Below are positions 10,649 through 19,814 of a DNA stretch of 20,623 bases, one piece after another (position 1 is the first letter of the stretch; every line of letters starts with the position of its first letter). The notes beneath the pieces are model-generated. The model did not search any database, had not been told where the DNA came from, and was given only the letters and a program-made list of their open reading frames with translations. The DNA comes from Pelargonium cotyledonis. Its lineage: Eukaryota; Streptophyta; Magnoliopsida; Geraniales; Geraniaceae. The position numbers and the translations under genes are program-made. The stretch lies in NCBI GenBank assembly GCA_036897625.1, contig JAYMTA010001322.1, positions 1 through 20,623 on the forward strand. Direction: 5' to 3'.

Positions 10649-13600
10649 ATGGCAAGCGCGTTGCTCCTCACGCGCCTCCGTTCCCATCCCTTCCTCTCTG
10701 CGACTGTAAGTCTCTCTTTTTCTTCTCCCATTCTCACACAACAGCTCTCTGAGTTTATCGTTATCGCAGGGTTTCGGTTTCGGAGGCGCAACGAAAATGC
10801 TCGGCAATCTGGTGCTTGGTTCAGACATTTACAGACCTAATTGCAGCGTTTGGCGATTTGGTAGCAGTTCTGTGAGGTCCGTGCAGACCACGTGCCGAAT
10901 CACCTTTCCCGGAGTCTCGCCGGAGATGAAATTCAAAACGCCGCATTCAAATTCCTTGAGGGACAAGAAGATCATTCCTGATGCCGAGCCTCCCAGCGCC
11001 AGAGATGTCGAGCTTTTGTATCAATTTTTCGATCAGAGGTTGAATTTGCAGTTCTAATTTGTGTTTCTAGTTTTGAAGTTTGTGTCTTTTGTTTGATACT
11101 GAAAGTTATGCTTAAATTTGTGCAGTTCTAAGCTTGTGGTATTGACCGGAGCTGGAATCAGCACAGAATGTGGGATTCCTGATTACAGAAGGTTTGTTTC
11201 TCCTAAATTGAGCTTTTTTTGTATCTGAAACAATGTGTTTTTGCAACCTGTAAATAGTAATTCACAGTGAAGCATTACTTATGTAACAGCAAATTACAAT
11301 TTTGTTCAAGTTGCTTATTTGCTAGGTTGGTTATGTCTGATTTTAGAAAATAAAGGATAGACAAAGAGGCAGGCCCCTGAAAAGCCGAACAAAAACTCCT
11401 ACCAAAAGGCTTTTCAGAGTTGTTTTAGGATAGGATTGAATTTGTATAAACTGAAAGTGAAACCGCAGACTCTATTGAATGCTGAATTCTTTCCTTAATC
11501 TGATCCTTTTTCGATTCACTTTTTACTAATGTTATTAGCTTTTTTTGGCAAATGATAATTGAAAGTAATTAACTTGCAGTTATTTTCGTGCAGTCCAAAT
11601 GGAGCTTATAGTTCTGGTTTCAAACCGATAACTCACCAGGTGATTGACAAAAAGACAGTTGATGTTGTATATAGGTCCTGTAGCTAAAGAAAATGGTTTA
11701 TTTTCATCTAAAACTGAATTTGATTTCACATTGCCTGTGTGTCATATCTTGGCTGACAACTTCATGAACAGGAGTTCACCCGTTCAAGCCGGGCTCGCAG
11801 GCGATACTGGGCAAGGAGCTTTGCTGGATGGAGAAAGTTCACTTCAGCACAACCTAGTGCAGCTCATATTGCTTTAGCATCTCTAGAGAAAGCTGGCCGG
11901 ATTAATTTTATGATTACACAAAATGTAGACAGGTAATGTAGCTTATCTGTATTCTTTGATTGTATAGTTTTTCAGGGGGGGTATCATCAACCTTATGAAA
12001 ACTAACTCATCTTACAGATTGCATCATCGTGCTGGTAGCAGCCCACTTGAAATACATGGCACTGTATATACTGTAATTTGTTTAGATTGTGGTTTTTCCT
12101 TTTGCCGGCAATTATTTCAGGACCATGTGAAGGCCCTTAATCCAAAGGTTAGTTCATTATGTGTTATTCAATCTTCCTGAGCTATAATTAGCGAAACATT
12201 TCATCTTATATCATATGATATGCTATTTCACTCTTTTACAAAAATAATTGTAGAGATCATCATTGCCTTGGCCCCTGAGATAGCTTTTAGAGCATCTGTG
12301 ATGTTCAAAATGGTGAAACCCCATTACCGGATTATTTTTTATTTTATGCACAAAAAGGATTGCTGTTTTAGAAATTCTGTAACTAACATGTTACCGTTGT
12401 GTTTTTCGAATGTATAATGTGTGCTCCAACTTTTGGAAATTTATAAAATAGCTAGTATAACATTTAATAATACTTTGAGCATACAAATATTGTAGTTATC
12501 TTTTAGATCACTTGATGCACTGTGTTGGTTTCCTTTAGAAAAATGAAAAACATCAAGCTACAGATGATCCATAAAATGTCAAAATGGGCATGAGCTCAAC
12601 ATCCTGTTATACATCTTGAGGGCTTGAACTGTCATATTGCACGGGTTGTTAGTTTATGTTGGATTCCTGTTTATGAATACTTCTATTTATTTTATTTTAT
12701 TTTTGTCTTTTTCCAACTACGAATACTTTAAGCATGATGGAAAATGAAGTTTTCTTAGGAAATGGTCTCTTGTTTATTTACTCTGATAAGAAAATATATA
12801 TTACTGCAGTGGGCAGCAGCCATTGAGAGTTTGGACCACGGGAGCCCTGGGTCTGACAAAAGTTTTGGAATGAAACAAAGGCCTGATGGTGACATCGAGA
12901 TTGATGAGAAGTTTTGGGAGGAAGATTTTCTCATACCCACTTGCCCAAAATGCGATGGTGTGCTCAAACCTGATGTAAGCCATCCTGCTTACACAAACTG
13001 AACTTTGAGCCTATAATTTATCAAATCCTTGTACAGTATAGAATACATACTTGTCATTAATTGATCATTCTGGAAGCTGAAAGTTGATACGTGAAAGAGA
13101 TGCGTTAGAAGGGGACCCATTATTTTCCTCCCCCCATGGGTTCATGAGTATGAAACATAGATGCTTATAATGATCACAAGAGTTTGTGATTTTCTCTTAT
13201 TTGAATGTGACATGGTCTGAGTATATGCTCTCAACTACTTCCAACAAGATCTAGATGTGGCTTCAATTTGGAAGTGACCCTGGTTGCATGACTAAACATG
13301 AAAATTCCATCCCCTTCCAATATTTAATAGTTGTTGTAGTCCTGTAGATGTTAAAGATGGAATCAATGACTTAGCAGCTCAATTATGGCACCCAATTGTG
13401 TAAAATCTGCAAGTCACCACTCAGCTGGAAAATGGAAATAAACAGTTTTAGAATGTTGAGTTCTGTTTTGAGGTGATATTATTTTAATCGTGACTATTTT
13501 TGTAATATCCTTTTCTGGTATCTACAAACCATGAGTCAAAAGGAACGCTTGAACTGTTCCAGCATTTTGTTCAATGTACGCTCTACGTAGCTACGCGGTA

Positions 13601-14669
13601 CTCAACCATTTTGTAAAACAAGCTTTGACCCATGACTCATCTTCTTAAAACATTTATCTGTAGTACATGTATGTTATACTTAATGAATTATATTTTTGGC
13701 AATGAGGGGAGAAATGAATTGTTTCAAATGTGGCCTAAAAGTTCATCTCTGTAATTTGTTATGAAGGAGAATTGTATGCCATGGGAAAGCTTGAAATGAC
13801 ATGTTAAGTGAGTGATAAAGCAGTGTCATCTTTGGATGGGTTCTTGGAGTCTTGGGTTACATTCTCATTAACATTATTATAACCAAGTTTAACGAACAAA
13901 GTATGAGCTCAACAAGCTATAATTGAGACTGCCTATTTTGTTGCGGTAAATTTTTGAATTTTGAGATGATCACTTTGATATTCATTTTGGACGCCATGAC
14001 TTTGTAGGTTGTCTTTTTTGGTGATAATGTTCCCAAGGATAGAGCTGATATGGCAATGGAAGCTGCTAAAGGATGTGATGCTTTTCTTGTGCTAGGCTCA
14101 TCTGTGATGACCATGTCTGCATTCCGGCTTGTTAGGTAATTGTTTGAACTCATGGATTCCTGTTATTTCTTTCTCTTATTTAAGTGATATAAGTTTAGTT
14201 ATTTGTACATGTTATATAGCAGATTTTTTCTAATAAAATCTGCTTTCCATCAGTACTAGACTGTAACTCAATCAACTGAAAACCTTAGAATTATCATTAA
14301 GTTGGCTAGATTATATTTGTAAAGCTGTATATGAGTGTTAATTAAGCCATGATGATGATGTAGAACCATCATAGTGTTTGAAATCTTTGATTTTTGTTTG
14401 ACATGGGGTTTCCAACTGAATTTACAGATCTGCACATGAGGCGGGAGCTGCTACTGCAATTGTCAACATAGGTGCAACACGGGCTGATGATTTTGTTCCT
14501 TTAAAAATTAATGCTCGGTTAGGAGAGGTTAGTACTTTGATATCCCCTAGGAAATAACTGTTCCCACCGGTATTTTACTTTGCTAGTTCTTACTTTCTTC
14601 GGGTTGTTACAGATATTGTCCAGAGTGCTTAACACAGGATCCCTTAGCATTCCTGCAGTTACTCAATGA
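10649..14669 (+). CDS. SRT2: NAD-dependent protein deacylase, sirtuin SRT2 (SIRT4-like, class II)
   Basis: This is a ten-exon gene: 10649-10705, 10770-11038, 11126-11191, 11594-11639, 11772-11932, 12018-12147, 12810-12974, 14008-14135, 14428-14527 and 14613-14669. It predicts 392 residues, and all introns are GT-AG. It matches Arabidopsis SRT2 along its length. Sirtuins remove acyl groups from lysine using NAD; Arabidopsis SRT2 acts in mitochondria and has also been reported in the nucleus. Seen: NAD-binding GAGIST (117-122), TQNVDRLHHRAG (195-206), the catalytic His in EIHGT (H213), four zinc-binding Cys (C221/C224 and C288/C291), FFGDN (301-305), GSS (328-330) and NIG (354-356). An in-frame stop sits directly before the ATG at 10649. 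A second ATG in exon 2 (10797) matches the start of Arabidopsis SRT2 and would give 364 residues. The extra N-terminus is Arg/Leu/Ser-rich, like a mitochondrial presequence. No broken motif was seen. Confidence 0.96.
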
Positions 14670-15892
14670 TCTTTGAGAGGTATGATTAAGAATGTGACTT
14701 CCCTTTCTTTATTCTTTTTTTGTACCTTTAAGCTTTCACCACATTGACAAATGACAGAATTTAGCTGGATGCCTGGATCAATCGACTCTATATTTAAATG
14801 ACGATTTATTAGGGTGGGTTTCTGTGAAGTTTGATGACACGCAAACTTGTTAGAAGGCTTGGTCCGAAGCTATGAAGATAGCTTCATGCCATACCTATTG
14901 CAGTTGGAGCCTAAGGCTGTTTCATGACAATAGACTTCTTTTTTGTAGTCAAATCTGTTCTATCAGAGTAACAGAAAATAAATTGGATGTAATTCTCATT
15001 CATCTCTTGTATGTTTTCAGTCTTTAGGTATTCGAGTTGTGGATAATAATGGCCTCGTGAACTCTTACATACAGAAGCAATATAGAGAGGCAATGTATTA
15101 GACTCAACTAAGCTAGAAACTTGCCACATATATGTATGTATGTCTATGAGTTCTGTATTGATGAAAGGGTCAAATAGTAACGTTTGCTGAAACCAAAATT
15201 CAATTATTATTGGAATTGTAAAACTTTTGCTGTAAGTTGAAGATCAAGTTGATTCTGTAAATACAAGATTAGATGTAGACATTCTCTGTGCACATTCCTT
15301 TTCATTGATGGTCTCTCATGTCTGTAGAAGATGTTTTTTTTTTTATATGAACATGATAGTATATATTACAAAGCAGAGTAACCATACATCAGATTATTAC
15401 AAACCCAAAGTTTATCCTGGTTTCTAGTGCCTATACTGGCAAGCTGATGAGCTGGAGCTACAATAGACCTATTAACATACAAAATTTCAGGTTGTCAAAA
15501 AGGGTAGATCAGCAGTCTACTCTGCAATTGGTGGAAACTGGATCAGCCAAGCATAAATCCCTCGTCTTCTTGTTCTGGAGACAGGGACCTCTGTTTCTTT
15601 GTCTGGACTTCTCCGAGATCAGATTCAGATGACCTCTTTTTGCCTAAAGAGGAGCCGCTGGCTTCATTCACAGAGTATAGAAGATGTATTGTTAGTTAAC
15701 TGATGTAATGAATTTCAGAAAAAATGACACCACTGACATTTGGTAGTTTATTTGATTTAATATCATAATAATTCTTTTGTTATATTCTTTAAAGAAGAAG
15801 AAGGTAAATCACTGGATTATTTTCAGAAGTGAAGAAAATAATGCTACAATGTTTATTCGCTTCAGCAATAGAGTTTTCTTCTATTTGTTTCA
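14670..15892. other. SRT2 3' UTR and spacer to the AAA-ATPase gene
   Basis: After the SRT2 stop, GAG|GTATG at 14680 could act as a splice donor with TTTTCAG at 15014-15020 as acceptor, which would make a 3' UTR intron; this is inference. The distal part contains a coding-like frame on the minus strand at 15543-15695, reported separately. The 3' UTRs of SRT2 and the AAA-ATPase converge here. Confidence 0.55.
15543..15695 (-). other. unassigned coding-like frame (Lys/Arg/Ser/Glu-rich), possible 3' exon or relic
   Basis: A 50-codon open frame ends at TGA (15545-15543) and has a charged, low-complexity, natural-looking composition. It contains SGSSLGKKRSSESDLGEV and then KKQRSLSPEQEDEGFMLG, with two basic clusters like nuclear signals. 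It has no ATG before its last few codons, so it could only be a terminal exon. It lies about 200 bp downstream of the AAA-ATPase stop on the same strand. It could be an alternative 3' exon of that gene, the tail of a lost tandem copy, or chance. No strong acceptor site precedes it. I do not recognise the peptide. Confidence 0.3.
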
Positions 15893-17341
15893 TTAATCTT
15901 TATCATTAGTGGTTTCAGGGCATTTCTTCAGCTGCAGAAATTGAAGAAGTCCTTGGAGGACAACATCGATGTCTTCGCTTTTCATGAGCTCTTCTGCAAC
16001 CTGTGCTGGGGTCACCTCCACCTCCAAGATCAGCTGTTCAATCATGGGAAAGAGATGGTGAGTGTTGATCTGGAGGTAGTTTCTGGCAAGGATCTTGAAC
16101 CCAGGTGGTGTGCAATATGACATGTGAATGTGCTTGTCCATTCGACCCGGCCTCACCAATGCAGGGTCCAGCCTCTCCTTGTAGTTGGTGGTGAACACAA
16201 TGATCCTCTCATCTCCACAGCTTGACCACAACCCATCAATGAAATTAAGCAGCCCAGATAGTGTCAACTGTACCTCAACACAAAACACATATAAGCAACC
16301 TATGGAACTATCCTACAGCTCAATGTAACAGAAGGTTAGTTCTCTCACCTTGGTGTTGTTACTATTATCAGTTTCGTCGTTTGTTCGATTCTGCAGCTCA
16401 ATTCCACAATCAATATCTTCAATAACAAGTATTGATTTGTTAGTGGTCGATAACAGCAAGCTCCTAAGATCCGAGTTTCTCTGCAGACTAGTGAGATCCA
16501 GTTCGTAGATGTCAAATTTGAGGTAATTAGCCATGGCAGCAATCAAGCTTGACTTGCCAGTACCAGGAGGTCCATACAGCAAGTATCCTCTTTTCCAAGC
16601 CTTCCCAACTCTCTTATAAAACTCCTTCCTCTTCACAAACCTGTCCAAGTCCTCCATCAGCTCACTCTTGACAGAAGGGTCCATTGCCAGTGTCTCAAAA
16701 GTGGATGGATGGTCCAGATTGACTTCTCCACCATAGCTTACTAGTGCATGGAGCTTCACGACCCTGTGTTCCGCTGCAATGGCTTGTGATCTTTCGACTA
16801 CGTAGGGAAGGTAAGTGGACAGTACCTTCTCCTTGTACTTGTTGTGGAAGCTGAGCTGAACTGACTTGTGTACCATCTTTTCAATGGATTGTTCACCGGT
16901 ATCGAAGTCAATGTGCGATTTCTGAGACTGAGTACTTAAGAACTCCCATTGAAGCTCCATTCCATCGAAGGTGTCGATGACTTTTTGGCCTTTGTTGATG
17001 GTGATTGTGAAGGACTTGTCTTTAGAGGCTTTGGAGACCTGGAGCTGTTGGATGGAGGGAGTGAATTTGTGGCTCAAGTAGACCTCAGAGGCTTCGTAAA
17101 CCTCGTTGATGGAATAGAGACTGTCTTGTTGGTTGATGATGAGAATCATTCGGGAGAGGTCACCATCACCAAATAGGGCACCAAATTTGGATACGATTTT
17201 GTCTCGGAGGTGTTGGGGTAGGAGCTGGTTGATCATGCTCTGGACTTCATTGTGGACTGTCCGGAGCAGCATCATTCCTGTGACGATGGTAGTGTACATG
17301 GACAAGATAGATACCGGAGGTATGGTTGTGAGAGAAAACAT
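15893..17341 (-). CDS. membrane-anchored AAA-ATPase (BCS1/AATP1, At3g50940-like)
   Basis: Two exons, 17341-16349 and 16267-15893, are joined across an 81-nt GT-AG intron and predict 455 residues. Order of parts: an N-terminal hydrophobic anchor (about 8-28), the plant AAA-associated N domain (about 30-130), then one AAA module. Seen: Walker A GPPGTGKS (257-264), Walker B SILVIEDIDC (303-312), and the second region of homology FTTNYKERLDPALVRPGRMD (356-375) with the arginine-finger residues R370 and R373. The intron falls between Walker B and this region. Relatives in Arabidopsis (At3g50930 = BCS1/HSR4, At3g50940, At5g40010 = AATP1) sit on mitochondrial or ER membranes and are often induced by stress or salicylic acid; the same role here is inferred. 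The start at 17341 is chosen because the open frame upstream to 17422 has only a GTG and begins near the predicted transcription start. The C-terminus is short for the family. Confidence 0.93.
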
Positions 17342-17458
17342 GGTTGGATTGGAATGTGGAAGATTAGGACACAAGGTTGGTGAAAATTTGAAGTGATCAA
17401 AGAGGTTGAAGAAATGGAACACTCTTGGTTTGTGGTTTTGCCAATTTGAAGTGATTGG

Positions 17459-17466
17459 CTTTTATA
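17459..17466 (-). promoter_or_regulatory. TATA box of the AAA-ATPase gene
   Basis: Minus-strand TATAAAAG lies 118 bases upstream of the ATG at 17341 and puts transcription start near 17432. A CCAAT motif just downstream (minus strand, about 17453-17457) is probably incidental at this position. Confidence 0.65.
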
Positions 17467-17474
17467 GGGCAATG

Positions 17475-18062
17475 GAGAATCAAGTGTTGCTTGACTAGTT
17501 TTAGGCAAAACTTCCCAAGCACATTTTGAAGCCTAGCAAAGCCAAATCAACACAAAATCAAAGCTTCCCAACCAAATTTTGAAGCCAAGTCAACACAAAA
17601 GAAAGGAAAGGTAGTGTGATAGCAAAAGATGGCAATCTTGTCCAGCAATTCTTCCAAAAGTGGAGAAATGGAAAAATGATTGATACATGTTCATTTGGTG
17701 CATGTCTTGTTTGCATACAATACTTGCGAATAATGTTCGGTAATCGATTCAAGAGTATTCAAGAATCACAAACTCTTTTACTAACTCAATAAATTTCAGT
17801 TGACCGAGTATAATTTTGTTCGAACAAAACATAAGGTAATTTTTACAGAACTCCGCAGCCACTGAAATGGACTAAACAAGTGCATGTCTTGTATAATTAT
17901 CGATTCAAGAATCTTAGACCCTTTTACAAACTCGATAAATGTCAGTTGACTAAGTATAATTTTGATCCAACAAAACATAAGGTAATTTTACAAAACACGT
18001 CTCCATACGCCCAAATACATTCCTCAAGTAATATAAACAGCAGCCCACATACTCATTGTCAT
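17475..18062. other. spacer between the AAA-ATPase promoter and the KIWI 3' end
   Basis: No gene is seen. The part next to 17475 is the upstream promoter of the AAA-ATPase. The rest is dominated by the direct duplication at 17698-17996, and the end presumably carries the KIWI 3' UTR. Confidence 0.6.
17698..17996 (+). repeat. imperfect direct duplication in two copies
   Basis: Copy A (17698 to about 17848) and copy B (17880 to about 17996) both start GTGCATGTCTTGT. Both then share ATCGATTCAAGA, TTTTAC-AACTC-ATAAAT, CAGTTGAC-AGTATAATTTTG and CAAAACATAAGGTAATTTT-ACA in the same order. Copy A carries extra bases near its start. No coding capacity is evident in either copy. Confidence 0.85.
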
Positions 18063-19691
18063 TTAACTCTCAGAAACTGCTTTGTCAGTTTCTTCAATAT
18101 GCTCCCGGAGTATATTCCACTATTAAAAACAATGGAAAACAGAGTGAGTAAAATGTGTAAGTATACATTTGTCATTATGGACTAAACCACACTTGATGCT
18201 CATTACCTGGTCCAGATTCAGTGAGATACCTGGTATAAAATAAAATAAAAACACTTGTTAATTCAACTATTCAAGTCCTACTAAAGAAACACACACAGAT
18301 AAAATCTTATCCTCAAATCTAGGATCAAGAAATGTGTAAAACCACTTAAATAGCAGAGCAGCATAACATAAAATACTTGTAAGCAAACACAGAATGAAAA
18401 ACAAAGTATGCTTCCGAAACAAAAGGTGCGTTGATACTGTGGCATAAGCCTGCCTCAAGTTATAAAACTATGAATCTGCGACTCAGCGATCAGTCATAAG
18501 TGCGGAAGGAGCACAGTTGAAACATAAAGTCTTGAGAAAATAAGACAAAAATAAATTAAGTTACTGAGCTCGCACTGCTTCCACCTGCTAAACGAGAAGA
18601 AAACATTCGGTCGGGGGCCATAAGCCATTATATTTTGTGAAGTTATAGGAAAGGCATGTCTTCGGTCTAAAAATAAAACCAATCATTTAGGGTATTGGAA
18701 TCTACAATTTACCTTTTAAGGCAAGAACCGCAGAGAAATGGAGAAAATACAATGAAGAAAAGTGGAGAAGACTAGATTTGACTAGATGAAACAGAATACA
18801 CACATAATATAATTATCAATGTAAAATTTTTAAATTTCACATATGAGAAAGGTGATGTAAAACTTAACTAACATGGATCACCAAGGAAAATTCATACACA
18901 TACTCCGATAGCCTACGAGTAACAAAATAATAAGAGGATAAAAATGATACATGTCAATCTGGATCAAACCCATCCCACCTGGCTTCAATCCAACACTCTT
19001 CTTCCACAAATGTATATAGCGGCTAATACTTATCAATAGCTACTAGTAAGCTTTTAGTTAAGCTTTGATCGGAGTCAGTTATCAACTTACAGCACTACCA
19101 CTACTAATTTGCTGAGCCTAGCCTCTACCATTGATTCATATTCCATTAAGCCAAAGTAGATATGAAAACAAAATTACAGTACTTTATAGCCACCCCATGG
19201 ATACCACATTTGCATTTATTTCTACTAGAACATGTTGCACACAATTTGGCTAAAGTCGAATCAACTAACTCATACACTTGATTGGTTAGCTTTTAGTAAG
19301 CAATCAAGCTAACAAAATTGTATGAACTAATTCAACAACCTGCAAAATACAACAGTTAAGAAGAAGGAAGAAAAGAAAAAGGACCTTTCTTGCCAGGCAT
19401 TTGCTTTCCATCTTTTTCATAAAATTCCCGAATATCCACCCAAATCTTGCCTTGCCAGTTCCTCACCGAAACCCTCCTATTCTTGGATATCTGCACAAAA
19501 CCCAAATAATAACTCTGTAAAACCCTAGAAATTGACTTTACATATACAGTTGTTGAATTAGAGAGACGGTGAGAAAGGGGATTACCTCGCAGACAGTGAT
19601 GGTATCGGAGTCGTCGGAGTCATTTTTGGGGGCGTCTGTGATCGCCGGAGTTGCAGCCGTCGTCGTCCTTTCTCTTACCCCTCCACGACAT
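18063..19691 (-). CDS. KIWI: PC4-type RNA polymerase II coactivator KIWI, exon 1 frameshifted
   Basis: Four exons are supported: 19691-19586, 19490-19385, 18229-18207 (a 23-nt microexon) and 18119-18063, with GT-AG introns of 95, 1155 and 87 nt. Exons 2-4 join in frame to give a complete PC4 single-stranded-DNA-binding domain (ISKNRRVSVRNWQGKIW..., GKK|GISLNLDQ|WNILREHIEE..., stop TAA). The product matches Arabidopsis KIWI (At5g09250, 107 residues), a small nuclear coactivator that binds DNA and partners KELP. Exon 1 starts at ATG with MSWRGKRKDDD, typical of KIWI, but this frame stops at codon 24. The acidic Ser/Asp part ending DDSDTITVCE is in another frame, which has no ATG upstream. From the ATG, exon 1 is 106 nt where 105 would keep frame, so one extra base is likely near 19657-19658. 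This is either a sequence error or a real null allele. Confidence 0.87.
18207..18229 (-). other. 23-nt microexon of KIWI
   Basis: Minus-strand ACCAG precedes it and GTAATG follows it. It completes a split Gly codon and encodes ISLNLDQ, exactly the residues needed between GKK in exon 2 and WNILREH in exon 4. The fit to the conserved GISL-x-x-DQW motif of the family makes it convincing despite its size. Confidence 0.85.
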
Positions 19692-19803
19692 TTCTGAGTG
19701 AAAATGGCTTCAGTAGAAAAACCCAAATAAAACGAAGAGAGCAGAAATTTGAAATTGGCTATGGCGCCACTTTAGCAGTTGTGGCGCGTGACCCGTAATG
19801 CTA

Positions 19804-19813
19804 CTTATAAATA
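19804..19813 (-). promoter_or_regulatory. TATA-like box of KIWI
   Basis: Minus-strand TATTTATAAG lies 113 bases upstream of the ATG at 19691, implying a 5' UTR of about 80-85 nt. Confidence 0.5.
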
Positions 19814-19814
19814 G

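Noticed and set aside
12220..12417. Open frame within SRT2 intron 6
   Set aside because: It lies inside a long intron, is AT-rich and has no domain.
16949..17396. Plus-strand open frames opposite the AAA-ATPase exon 1
   Set aside because: They are antisense shadows of a clear conserved coding exon.
17342..17422. N-terminal extension of the AAA-ATPase to 17422
   Set aside because: The first codon there is GTG, not ATG, and it lies at the predicted transcription start. The ATG at 17341 matches the usual family start.
19692..19726. Upstream start for KIWI in the frame of its acidic segment
   Set aside because: The codon at 19726 is TTG, which is not a normal plant start, and the resulting N-terminus does not resemble KIWI.
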